A stretch of DNA of 64,000 nt from Pseudomonas sp. LRP2-20. GTDB taxonomy: Bacteria > Pseudomonadota > Gammaproteobacteria > Pseudomonadales > Pseudomonadaceae. The stretch lies in assembly GCF_024349685.1 (NCBI RefSeq), contig NZ_AP025944.1, forward strand, positions 626,001-690,000, written 5' to 3'. Made by a program: the position numbers and the translations under genes. Below, piece after piece: positions 16,986-25,964 of this stretch. Each line of letters begins with the position of its first letter. Position 1 is the stretch's first letter. Below the pieces are notes generated by a model. That model saw only the letters and a list, made by a program, of their open reading frames with translations. It made no database searches and had not been told where the DNA came from.

Positions 16986-17014
16986 CCTGCGCCTATGCCT
17001 GTGTCCTGAAGGCT

Positions 17015-17044
17015 GGCAGACTGCGGGCATTCCCGCCGTCTGCC
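17015..17044 (+). terminator. Hairpin between psiF and the AI-2E family gene
   Basis: GGCAGAC-T-GCGGG (17015-17027) pairs with CCCGC-C-GTCTGCC (17032-17044) around CATT, with one mismatch. It ends 2-3 bp before the ribosome-binding site of the next gene and has no T-run, so it may tune translation or partially terminate psiF transcripts. Confidence 0.5.
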
Positions 17045-17055
17045 GTCGAGGCTGT

Positions 17056-18063
17056 ATGACTTTCACCCCCCGTCAGATCACCCTGGCCAGCCTGATCATC
17101 GTCATGGCTGGTCTGCTGCTGGCCTTGCCGCTGAAATTGCTGCCCAGCCTGTTGGCCGGTTTGCTGGTATTCGAGCTGGTGAACATGCTCACCCCGCGTC
17201 TGCAACCGCTGATTGCCGGGCAGCGTGCGCGCTGGCTGGCGGTGGCGCTGCTCGGCACGCTGGTGGTCAGTGTTCTGACCCTGTTGATAGCCGGTGCCTT
17301 CAGCTTCCTGCTGCACGAGGCCGAGAACCCCGGCGCTTCGCTGGACAAGTTCATGGGCCTGGTCGAACGCGCCCGCAGCCAGTTGCCACCGTTCATCGAG
17401 GCCTACCTGCCGGCCAGCGCGGCGGAATTCAAGGTAGCCATCGGCGACTGGATCAAGAGCCACCTGAGCGACCTGCAACTGGTGGGCAAGGGCATGGCGC
17501 ACATGTTCGTGACGCTGTTGATCGGCATGATCCTCGGCGCGATCATCGCCTTGCAGCGTATCCCGGACATATCCCGGCGCAAGCCGCTGGCAGCAGCCCT
17601 GTTCGAACGGCTGAACCTGCTGGTGCAGGCGTTTCGCAACATCGTCTTCGCGCAGATCAAGATTTCACTGCTGAACACGACGTTCACCGGCATTTTCCTC
17701 GCCGTGGTGCTGCCGTCGTTCGGAGTGCACCTGCCGCTGACCAAGACACTGATCGTGCTGACCTTCCTGCTCGGTCTGCTGCCGGTGATCGGCAACCTGA
17801 TGTCCAACACCCTGATCACCATCGTCGGCATGTCGTTGTCGATCTGGGTGGCGGCGGCGGCGCTGGGCTACCTGATCGTGATCCACAAGGTCGAGTACTT
17901 CCTCAACGCGAAGATCGTCGGCGGGCAGATCAGTGCCAAGGCCTGGGAGCTGTTGTTGGCGATGCTGGTGTTCGAGGCGGCGTTCGGCTTGCCGGGTGTG
18001 GTGGCCGGGCCGATCTATTACGCCTACCTGAAGAGTGAGCTGAAGCGGGCCGAGCTGGTCTGA
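17056..18063 (+). CDS. AI-2E family transporter (PerM-like)
   Basis: A 335-residue integral inner-membrane protein with about eight helices, PF01594-like. Hallmarks are the N-terminal hydrophobic pair (LASLIIVMAGLLLALPLKLLPSLLAGLLVFELVNML), a soluble middle part (residues about 90-155) and the conserved C-terminal region LGLLPVIGNLMSNTLI and EYFLNAKIVGGQISAKAWELL. Family members export AI-2, other small molecules or ions, and the substrate here is unknown. GAGG lies 6 bp before the ATG, immediately after a strong hairpin. Confidence 0.88.
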   Translation: MTFTPRQITLASLIIVMAGLLLALPLKLLPSLLAGLLVFELVNMLTPRLQPLIAGQRARWLAVALLGTLVVSVLTLLIAGAFSFLLHEAENPGASLDKFMGLVERARSQLPPFIEAYLPASAAEFKVAIGDWIKSHLSDLQLVGKGMAHMFVTLLIGMILGAIIALQRIPDISRRKPLAAALFERLNLLVQAFRNIVFAQIKISLLNTTFTGIFLAVVLPSFGVHLPLTKTLIVLTFLLGLLPVIGNLMSNTLITIVGMSLSIWVAAAALGYLIVIHKVEYFLNAKIVGGQISAKAWELLLAMLVFEAAFGLPGVVAGPIYYAYLKSELKRAELV

Positions 18064-18073
18064 TCTACCTGTG

Positions 18074-18165
18074 CCGGCCTCTTCGCGGGCAAGCCCGCTC
18101 CCACAGGTACTGCACAGGCTTCAGGCCTTGTGAGATCCCTGTGGGAGCGGGCTTGCCCGCGAAGA
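18074..18165. repeat. REP inverted pair
   Basis: Copies at 18074-18107 and 18138-18165 in opposite orientation, between the convergent AI-2E family gene and yegD, where they may also form the transcript ends. Confidence 0.9.
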
Positions 18166-18181
18166 AGCTGACACCGATCTG

Positions 18182-19453
18182 TCAGGCTGCGCCGTAACGC
18201 TTGCGGGCTTCAATGGCCAACCCGCTGCCGATGCTGCCAAAGATGTTGCCTTCCACATGCCGCGCATTCGGCAGCATTGCCGAAACACTGTTGCGCAATG
18301 CCGGAATCCCGCTCGAACCGCCGGTGAAGAACACCGTGTCGACCTGGCCCGCACTCACCCCAGCCTTGGCCAGCAACTCGGTCACGCTGCCGCGCACCCG
18401 CTCCAGCAGCCCTTCGATGGCTTCCTCGAACAGTACCCGGGTCAGGTCCACAGCCAGCTCGCGCTCGACGCGGCCGAGGTCGACGCGGCGGCTGAGCTGC
18501 TCGGTCAGCTCGATCTTGCTGGCCTCCACTTCCATCGCCAGCCAGTGCCCGGCGCGCTCTTCGATCAGCTTGAACAGGCGATCGATGCCCAGCGTGTCCT
18601 CGATGTCGTAGCGCATGCTGCCCAGGGCCAGCTGCGACTTCTGCGAGTACAGGGCGTTGATGGTGTGCCAGGTCGCCAGGTTCAGGTGGTAGCTGGTGGG
18701 CATCAGCGCGCCGCTCTTCATCCGGCTGCCGTAACCGAACAGCGGCATCACGCCCTGCAGGCTCAGCTGCTTGTCGAAGTCGGTACCGCCGATGTGCACG
18801 CCGCCGGTGGCGAGGATGTCTTCCTGGCGTTCGGCCACCTGGTGGCGCTCGGGCGACAGGCGGATCAGGGTAAAGTCCGAAGTACCACCGCCAATATCGA
18901 CGATGAGCACCAGCTCTTCACGGCTGATGCTCGACTCGTAGTCGAACGCCGCGGCAATCGGCTCATACTGGAACGACACGTCCTTGAAACCGATCTTGCG
19001 CGCCACCTCGGCCAGGGTGTCCTCGGCCTCCTGGTCGGCTGCCGGGTCTTCGTCGACGAAGAACACCGGGCGGCCCAGCACCACTTGCTCGAATTCGCGA
19101 CCGGCGGCAGCCTCGGCGCGCTTTTTCAGCTCGCCGATGAACATGCCCAGCAGGTCCTTGAACGGCAGGGCGCTGCCCAGCACGCTGGTGTCATGCTTGA
19201 TCAGCTTGGAACCCAGCAGGCTCTTGAGCGAGCGCATCAGGCGGCCTTCGTAGCCTTCCAGGTACTCGTGCAGCGCCAGACGGCCATACACCGGGCGACG
19301 CTCCTCGATGTTGAAGAACACCACCGACGGCAGGGTGATCTTGCCGTCTTCCAGGGCGATCAGCGATTCGACGCCCGGGCGGTGCCAGCCGACCGTGGAG
19401 TTCGAGGTGCCGAAGTCGATGCCCAGGGCGCGGGCCGGCGATACGTCAGACAT
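18182..19453 (-). CDS. yegD: Hsp70-family protein YegD
   Basis: A 423-residue actin-fold ATPase related to DnaK but lacking the substrate-binding domain. Nucleotide motifs are ALGIDFGTSNSTVGW (residues about 10-24), IVDIGGGTSDFTLI and VFFTGGSSGIPALRNSV. It is probably a stand-alone chaperone-like ATPase of unknown client. It is transcribed divergently from cbpA-cbpM across 163 bp, which contain a sigma-32-like promoter facing cbpA. Shared heat-shock or stress control is plausible but not shown for this gene. Confidence 0.9.
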   Translation of the reverse strand: MSDVSPARALGIDFGTSNSTVGWHRPGVESLIALEDGKITLPSVVFFNIEERRPVYGRLALHEYLEGYEGRLMRSLKSLLGSKLIKHDTSVLGSALPFKDLLGMFIGELKKRAEAAAGREFEQVVLGRPVFFVDEDPAADQEAEDTLAEVARKIGFKDVSFQYEPIAAAFDYESSISREELVLIVDIGGGTSDFTLIRLSPERHQVAERQEDILATGGVHIGGTDFDKQLSLQGVMPLFGYGSRMKSGALMPTSYHLNLATWHTINALYSQKSQLALGSMRYDIEDTLGIDRLFKLIEERAGHWLAMEVEASKIELTEQLSRRVDLGRVERELAVDLTRVLFEEAIEGLLERVRGSVTELLAKAGVSAGQVDTVFFTGGSSGIPALRNSVSAMLPNARHVEGNIFGSIGSGLAIEARKRYGAA

Positions 19454-19550
19454 GGGAAAAGGCTTCCGGAGGCAAAACGGCCGCGCAGTTTATGCCAGTT
19501 GGCTACAGAATCAAGACCGATCGTCTGCCTTGAGGCAACCCCAAGCTCGC

Positions 19551-19578
19551 CTTGAAAGGCTATGCTTGACCCCTATCT
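19551..19578 (+). promoter_or_regulatory. Candidate sigma-32 (heat-shock) promoter of cbpA
   Basis: CTTGAAA (19551-19557) and CCCCTATCT (19570-19578) are separated by 12 bp, matching the RpoH consensus CTTGAAA-N12-14-CCCCATNT closely. The start site would be about 30 bp before the cbpA ATG. Confidence 0.7.
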
Positions 19579-19616
19579 TCAGTTGCAACACGTAAATTCA
19601 CACTGGTGATCCATAG

Positions 19617-20585
19617 ATGGACTTCAAAGACTATTACAAGATACTCGGCGTAGAGCCCACGGCGGACGAGAAGGCGATCAAGGCCGCGTACCGCAAGCTG
19701 GCGCGCAAGTATCACCCTGACGTCAGCAAGGAGCGCGACGCCGAGGACAAGTTCAAGGAGGCCAACGAGGCCTACGAGGTGCTGGGTGACGCGCAGAAGC
19801 GCGCCGAGTTCGACGAAATCCGCAAGTACGGCGGCCAGCACGGCCGGCCGTTCCAGGCGCCACCGGGCTGGCAGAGCCGCGGCGGCGCGGGTGGCGCGGG
19901 CGGTGGCTTCGAGGGCGGCGACTTCTCCGACTTCTTCAGCTCGATCTTCGGTGCCCGCGGCGGCAACCCGTTCGGTGGTGGTGCCCGGCAACAACAACGC
20001 AGCGCCGGCAGACGAGGGCAGGACGTGGAACTGGAACTGGCGATCTTCCTGGAAGAAACCCTGAGCAAGGAATCCAAGCAGATCAGCTTCCAGGTGCCGC
20101 AGACCAACGCGGCTGGCCAGCGTACCGGGTTCACCACCAAGACCCTGAACGTGAAGATCCCCGCCGGGGTCACCGACGGCGAGCGCATCCGCCTCAAGGG
20201 CCAGGGCGCCCCAGGCGTTGGCGGTGGTGCCAATGGCGACCTGTTCCTGACCGTGCGCATGGCACCGCACCCGCTGTTCGATGTCGAAGGTCATGACCTG
20301 ATCATCACCGTGCCGCTGGCGCCGTGGGAGGCAGCCCTGGGCACCAAGGTGGCGGTGCCGACCCTGACCGGCAAGATCAACCTGACCATCCGCCCCGACA
20401 GCCAGAGCGGCCAGCGCCTGCGTGTGCCGGGCATGGGCCTGGCCAACAAGAGCGGCGAGCGCGGCAACCTCTACGCGCAGCTGAAAGTGGTGATGCCGCC
20501 GGCCTCCGACGCTGCTACCCGTGAACTGTGGACCCAGCTTTCCGAGAAAGCGGCGTTCGACCCGAGGACACAATGGAGTAAGTGA
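19617..20585 (+). CDS. cbpA: Curved-DNA-binding J-domain co-chaperone CbpA
   Basis: A 322-residue DnaJ paralogue. The J domain spans residues 1-70 with HPD in [15 protein letters not shown] Gly/Phe-rich linker follows (about 75-130), then two C-terminal beta domains ([45 protein letters not shown]). The zinc-finger of DnaJ is absent, as in CbpA. It stimulates DnaK ATPase and binds curved DNA. It is followed by its modulator cbpM, and its stop lies 2 bp before that ATG. Confidence 0.95.
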   Translation: MDFKDYYKILGVEPTADEKAIKAAYRKLARKYHPDVSKERDAEDKFKEANEAYEVLGDAQKRAEFDEIRKYGGQHGRPFQAPPGWQSRGGAGGAGGGFEGGDFSDFFSSIFGARGGNPFGGGARQQQRSAGRRGQDVELELAIFLEETLSKESKQISFQVPQTNAAGQRTGFTTKTLNVKIPAGVTDGERIRLKGQGAPGVGGGANGDLFLTVRMAPHPLFDVEGHDLIITVPLAPWEAALGTKVAVPTLTGKINLTIRPDSQSGQRLRVPGMGLANKSGERGNLYAQLKVVMPPASDAATRELWTQLSEKAAFDPRTQWSK

Positions 20586-20587
20586 TC

Positions 20588-20893
20588 ATGAGCAGCACCC
20601 TGATCGTTCAACTGGACATGCGTACCCTGTGTCAGGAAGCCGATATCACGGCTGACTGCGTGATCGAAATCGTCGAACACGGCATTGTCGAACCTTCGGG
20701 GCGAACGCCGGAGGACTGGTTGTTCGACGATCAGGCGCCGCTGCTGGCCAAGCGCGCGGCGAAGCTGCATCAGGATCTGGAACTGGAGTGGGAAGGGGTG
20801 GCGCTGGCGCTGGAACTGCTGCAGGAGGTGCAGCAGCTGCGCAGTGAGAACAGCATGCTCAGGCAGCGGCTGGGCAGGTTTATCCAGATGTGA
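20588..20893 (+). CDS. cbpM: Chaperone modulator CbpM
   Basis: A 101-residue MerR-like small protein (LIVQLDMRTLCQEADITADCVIEIVEHGIVEP) that in E. coli binds the CbpA J domain and inhibits both its co-chaperone and DNA-binding activities. A C-terminal helix with heptads (LALELLQEVQQLRSENSMLRQRL) could dimerise. The ATG at 20588 was chosen because GGAG lies 9 bp upstream. A GTG at 20582 overlaps the cbpA stop. Confidence 0.92.
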   Translation: MSSTLIVQLDMRTLCQEADITADCVIEIVEHGIVEPSGRTPEDWLFDDQAPLLAKRAAKLHQDLELEWEGVALALELLQEVQQLRSENSMLRQRLGRFIQM

Positions 20894-20904
20894 GGGTTAC
20901 AGGC

Positions 20905-20994
20905 CCGGCCTCTTCGCGGGCAAGCCCGCTCCCACAGGAATTGCAGAGGTCGCTGTGCGATCACTGTGGGAGCGGGCTTGCCCGCGAAGAGGCC
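20905..20994. repeat. REP inverted pair
   Basis: Copies at 20905-20938 and 20964-20994 in opposite orientation, between the convergent cbpM and acetyltransferase genes. Confidence 0.9.
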
Positions 20995-21013
20995 AGTACA
21001 GCCAACATCAATT

Positions 21014-21529
21014 TCAGGCCGGTTCGGCACCTGGGTTCAGCATCAGCTGCATGAAGGTCAGGTCCAGCCAGCGGCCAAACTTCACCCCCACTTGCGGCAT
21101 CTGCCCGGTCACCACGAAGCCCAGTCGCTCATGCAGGCGCACCGACGCGGCATTGCCGCTCTCGATGGCCGCGACCATCACATGCTTGCCGCACCCGCGC
21201 GCCCGCTCGATCAGTGCCGCCATCAGCACCGGGCCCAGGCCCTTGCCACGCTGGTCACCACGCACATACACAGAATGTTCCACGGTCAGGCGAAAACCTT
21301 CGAACGGCCGCCAGTCGCCAAACGACGCATAGCCCAGTACGCGGGTGTCATCCACGGCCACCAGGATCGGATAGCCCTGCTGCGCGCGTGCTTCGAACCA
21401 GGCCTGGCGGTTGCCCAGGTCCACCGGGGTTTCGTTCCAGATCGCCGTGGTATTGCGCACGGCGTCGTTGTAGATGTCGAGGATGCCCGGCACGTCGGTA
21501 GGCAGGGCATCGCGGATTTGGTAACTCAT
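21014..21529 (-). CDS. GNAT acetyltransferase, methionine sulfoximine/phosphinothricin type
   Basis: A 171-residue GNAT protein of the Pat/MddA group: IRDALPTDVPGILDIYNDAVRNTTAIWNETP, then the acetyl-CoA loop VRGDQRGKGLGPVLM and RLHERLGFVVTGQMPQVGVKFGRWLDLTFMQL. Relatives N-acetylate methionine sulfoximine, methionine sulfone and phosphinothricin. It lies next to urtE. In P. aeruginosa the equivalent gene sits among urease subunit genes, which are absent here. Confidence 0.88.
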   Translation of the reverse strand: MSYQIRDALPTDVPGILDIYNDAVRNTTAIWNETPVDLGNRQAWFEARAQQGYPILVAVDDTRVLGYASFGDWRPFEGFRLTVEHSVYVRGDQRGKGLGPVLMAALIERARGCGKHVMVAAIESGNAASVRLHERLGFVVTGQMPQVGVKFGRWLDLTFMQLMLNPGAEPA

Positions 21530-21560
21530 GACAGCGTCTCGCAGGGTGATTGCTTGCAGG

Positions 21561-22259
21561 TTAAATGGTTACCAGCCCGCGCACACCTTCGGCTTGCATG
21601 TTTTCGCCGCGGCCACGCTGGATGATTTCGCCACGGGCCATCACCAGATACTGATCGGCCAGCTCTTCGGCGAAGTCGTAGAACTGTTCCACCAGCAGGA
21701 TCGCCATGTCGCCCCGCTCGGCCAGGCGCCGGATCACCGCACCGATTTCCTTGATCACCGAGGGCTGGATGCCTTCGGTCGGCTCGTCGAGGATCAGCAA
21801 CCGCGGGCGGCTGGCCAGGGCTCGGCCGATGGCCAGCTGTTGCTGCTGGCCACCTGACAGGTCACCACCACGGCGCTGTTTCATCTGCTCCAGCACCGGG
21901 AACAGTTCGTAGATGAACGCGGGTACTTCACGTGCTTCGCGGGCCGGGAAGCGCGACAGGCCCATCAGCAGGTTTTCCTCGACGGTCAGGCGCGGGAAAA
22001 TCTCGCGACCTTGTGGCACGTAGGCGATGCCGGCGTGGACTCGCTGCTGGGGCTTGAGTGCGGTGATTGGCTTGCCTTCCCACTCGATAGTGCCCTCGCG
22101 GGATGGCACCAGGCCCATCAGGCAGCGCAGCAGGGTGGTCTTGCCCACCCCGTTGCGGCCCAACAGGCAGGTGACTTCGCCGACCTTGGCTTCGAAGGAC
22201 AGGCCCCGGAGGATGTGGCTGCCGCCGTAGTACTGGTGCAGGGTGTCGATCTTCAGCAT
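21561..22259 (-). CDS. urtE: Urea ABC transporter ATP-binding protein UrtE
   Basis: A 232-residue LivF-like ATPase: Walker A GRNGVGKT (residues 34-41), signature LSGGQQQQLAIGRAL, Walker B LLILDEPTEGIQPS, and the UrtE-typical VPQGREIFPRLTVEENLLMGL. It energises urea import with UrtD. The ATG at 22259 follows AGGAAC and begins at the family start MLKIDTLHQYYGGSHILRG. An upstream ATG at 22283 is possible, and more distal starts translate a REP element. A REP pair separates it from urtD. Confidence 0.93.
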   Translation of the reverse strand: MLKIDTLHQYYGGSHILRGLSFEAKVGEVTCLLGRNGVGKTTLLRCLMGLVPSREGTIEWEGKPITALKPQQRVHAGIAYVPQGREIFPRLTVEENLLMGLSRFPAREAREVPAFIYELFPVLEQMKQRRGGDLSGGQQQQLAIGRALASRPRLLILDEPTEGIQPSVIKEIGAVIRRLAERGDMAILLVEQFYDFAEELADQYLVMARGEIIQRGRGENMQAEGVRGLVTI

Positions 22260-22290
22260 GTTGAGTTCCTGGGAGTTCTTCATTGCCTGT

Positions 22291-22390
22291 GCCGGCCCTT
22301 TCGCGGGTGAACCCGCTCCCACAGGGACCGCGCAGTTCTCGAGACCTGCACCGAACCTGTGGGAGCGGGTTTACCCGCGAAGAGGCCGGC
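22291..22390. repeat. REP inverted pair inside the urt operon
   Basis: Copies at 22291-22325 and 22366-22390 lie between urtD and urtE, within the operon. They are variants with GCGGGTGAACCCGC and GCGGGTTTACCCGC cores, and may stabilise the upstream mRNA or lower urtE expression. Confidence 0.85.
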
Positions 22391-22404
22391 ACAGGTATCC
22401 ATAT

Positions 22405-23258
<854 letters not shown>

Positions 23259-23262
<4 letters not shown>

Positions 23263-24338
23263 GACTGGCTCCTTTTCTTCAACAGGCCGACCACGCCCTT
23301 GGGCAGGTACAGGGTGACGAGGATGAACAGCGCACCGAGGAAGAACAGCCAGAATTCCGGGAAGGCCACGGTGAACCAGCTCTTCATGCCATTGACCAGG
23401 CCGGCACCGAGCAGCGGGCCGATCAGCGTGCCGCGCCCGCCCAGGGCCACCCACACGGCGGCTTCGATGGAGTTGGTCGGCGACATTTCGCTGGGGTTGA
23501 TGATGCCCACCTGCGGCACGTACAGCGCACCGGCCAGGCCACACAGCACGGCGCTCAGCACCCACACCAGCAGCTTGAAACCGCGGGGGTCGTAGCCGCA
23601 GAACATCAGGCGGTTCTCGGCGTCGCGCACGGCGGTGAGCAGGCGCCCGAACTTGCTCTGGGTCAGGCGCCAGCACAGGTACAGGCTGGCCAGCAGCAGG
23701 CCGACGGTGAGCAGGAACAACACCGCGCGGGTGCCCTGCGCGGCGATGTCGAAGCCGAGGATGGTGCGGAAGCTGGTGAAACCGTTGTTGCCGCCGAAGC
23801 CCGTTTCGTTACGGAAGAACAGCAGCATGCCGGCGAAGGTCAGGGCCTGGGTCATGATCGAGAAGTACACGCCCTTGATCCGCGAGCGGAAGGCGAACCA
23901 GCCGAACACCAGCGCCAGCAACCCAGGCGCCAGCACTACCAGGCACAGGGCCCAGGCGAAGTGCTGGGTACCGGCCCAGTACCAGGGCAGTTCGCTCCAC
24001 GACAGGAAGGTCATGAACCCCGGCAGGCCGTCACCGGCCGCCTGGCGCATCAGGTACATGCCCATGGCGTAGCCGCCGAGGGCGAAGAACAGGCCGTGGC
24101 CCAGCGACAGCAAGCCGGCATAGCCCCAGACCAGGTCCAGCGCCAGGGCGACGATGGCGTAGCAGAGGATCTTGCCGACCAAGGTCAGGGTGTAGGCCGA
24201 AACGTGCAGCGCGTGATCCGCCGGCAGCAGCGACAGCAGCGGCAGGGCCACCAGCAGCAGGACGACGACCGCGCCAATGGCCAGCGACAGCCGTGGCCCG
24301 GCCTTTTGCGTAGCGGTGACAAGCAGTGGCTGGTTCAT
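23259..24338 (-). CDS. urtC: Urea ABC transporter permease UrtC
   Basis: A 359-residue LivM-type inner-membrane permease with helices throughout, the core LDLVWGYAGLLSLGHGLFFALGGYAMGMYL and the ATPase-contact segment LLTAVRDAENRLMFCGYDP. It forms the urea pore with UrtB. Its start overlaps the urtB stop by 1 bp and its stop overlaps urtD by 4 bp. Confidence 0.94.
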
Positions 24339-25825
24339 CAGTCGATTACCCGTCCCTTGAGGGCGAACAAGCCTTGCGGGCGCTTCTGGATGAACAGAAT
24401 GATCAACGCAAGGATGAGGATCTTGCCGAGTACCGCACCGATCTGCGGCTCCAGCAACTTGTTGGCGATGCCGAGGCCGAATGCTGCCCAGAGGCTGCCG
24501 GCCAGTTGCCCGACACCGCCGAGCACCACCACCAGGAACGAGTCGATGATGTAGCTCTGGCCCAGGTCCGGGCCGACGTTGCCGACCTGGCTCAGGGCCA
24601 CGCCGCCAAGGCCGGCGATGCCCGAGCCGAGGCCGAAGGCGAGCATGTCGACACGCCCGGTGGAGACGCCGCAGCAGGCGGCCATGTTGCGGTTCTGGGT
24701 GACGGCGCGAACGTTCAGGCCCAGCCGCGTGCGGTTGAGCAGCAGCCAGGTGAGCAGCACCACCGCCAGGGCGAAGCCGATGATCACCAGGCGGTTGTAC
24801 GGCAGCACCAGGTTCGGCAGCAGCTGGATGCCGCCGGACAGCCAGGCCGGGTTGCTGACTTCGACGTTCTGCGCGCCGAACAGCAGGCGGATGGCCTGGA
24901 TCAGGATCAGGCTGATGCCCCAGGTCGCCAGCAGGGTTTCCAGCGGGCGCCCGTAGAGGTGGCGGATCACCGTGCGCTCCAGGGCCATGCCGACCCCGGC
25001 GCTGACCATGAAGGCCACTGGCAGCGCGATCAGCGGGTAGAACTCGATGGCGCCGGGGGCGTAGCGCTGCATCAGCACCTGCACCATGTAGGTGCTGTAG
25101 GCGCCGAGCATGAGCATCTCGCCATGGGCCATGTTGATCACCCCGAGCAGGCCGAAGGTGATCGCCAGGCCGAGCGCGGCCAGCAGCAGGATCGAGCCCA
25201 GCGACAGGCCGCTGAAGGCCTGGCCGAGCAGCTCGCCGACCAGCAGCTTGCGCTTGACCTGGGCCAGGCTGGTTTCGGCGGCGGTGCGCACGCCCGGGTC
25301 GCTCTCGGCGCCTGGTTGCAGCAAGGCTTCGAGGCGGGTGCGGGCCATTGGGTCACCGGTTTCGCCGAGCAGGCGCACAGCAGCCAGGCGCACCGCCGGC
25401 TCGCTGGCGCCCAGTTGCAGGTTGGCCAGGGCCAGGCCAAGGGCGGCGTGCACGGCGGCGTCCGGTTCGCGGGTGAAGCACCGGTCGAGGAAGGCCATCT
25501 GTGCCGGTTGCGCGCTCTTTTGCAGCTGTTGGGCTGCAGCCAGGCGGATTGCGCTGTTGTCGCTGAGCAACTGGTGGCTGGCCAGGGCGTTGTCGATCAG
25601 GCCACGCAGGCGGTTGTTCAGGCGCACCTTGCGTGAGTCATCGGCGGCGATGCGGCCCTGGCGCAGGTTGTCCAGCAGTGGCAGGCGCGCGGCATCGGGT
25701 TGCGCCGCCCAGCTTTCGAGCAGTTGGGCCTGCTCGGCGGGCTTGGCGGTGAGGAAGAATTCGCCCTCGCTGGCCTGGCTGGCCAGGGGTAGGAGCAGCA
25801 GCAGGGTGAGCAGGAGTCTGAGCAT
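24338..25825 (-). CDS. urtB: Urea ABC transporter permease UrtB, with an N-terminal periplasmic-type extension
   Basis: A 495-residue protein. The first 19 or so residues are a signal peptide (LRLLLTLLLLLPLASQASEG). About 180 alpha-helical, repeat-like residues follow (EQAQLLESWAAQPDAARLPLL and later LANLQLGASEPAVRLAAVRLLG), and then the LivH-type permease (LSLGSILLLAALGLAITFGLLGVINMAHGEMLML to the C-terminus). The extension is a known feature of many proteobacterial UrtB proteins, and its role is unknown. The ATG at 25825 was chosen because further upstream is REP sequence. Confidence 0.92.
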   Translation of the reverse strand: MLRLLLTLLLLLPLASQASEGEFFLTAKPAEQAQLLESWAAQPDAARLPLLDNLRQGRIAADDSRKVRLNNRLRGLIDNALASHQLLSDNSAIRLAAAQQLQKSAQPAQMAFLDRCFTREPDAAVHAALGLALANLQLGASEPAVRLAAVRLLGETGDPMARTRLEALLQPGAESDPGVRTAAETSLAQVKRKLLVGELLGQAFSGLSLGSILLLAALGLAITFGLLGVINMAHGEMLMLGAYSTYMVQVLMQRYAPGAIEFYPLIALPVAFMVSAGVGMALERTVIRHLYGRPLETLLATWGISLILIQAIRLLFGAQNVEVSNPAWLSGGIQLLPNLVLPYNRLVIIGFALAVVLLTWLLLNRTRLGLNVRAVTQNRNMAACCGVSTGRVDMLAFGLGSGIAGLGGVALSQVGNVGPDLGQSYIIDSFLVVVLGGVGQLAGSLWAAFGLGIANKLLEPQIGAVLGKILILALIILFIQKRPQGLFALKGRVID

Positions 25826-25854
25826 TCGGGCAGTCCTGGAATACAGTGGTGGAT

Positions 25855-25944
25855 TCTTCGCGGGCAAGCCCGCTCCCACAGGTACGGGGAAAGGTTTGAA
25901 GCCTGCGCGGTCCCTGTGGGAGCGGGCTTGCCCGCGAATGGGCC
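25855..25944. repeat. REP inverted pair between urtA and urtB
   Basis: Copies at 25855-25882 and 25913-25944 in opposite orientation, downstream of urtA and upstream of urtB. The placement suits 3' protection of the binding-protein mRNA. Confidence 0.9.
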
Positions 25945-25964
25945 GCAAGGCGGCCCCAATGCAC

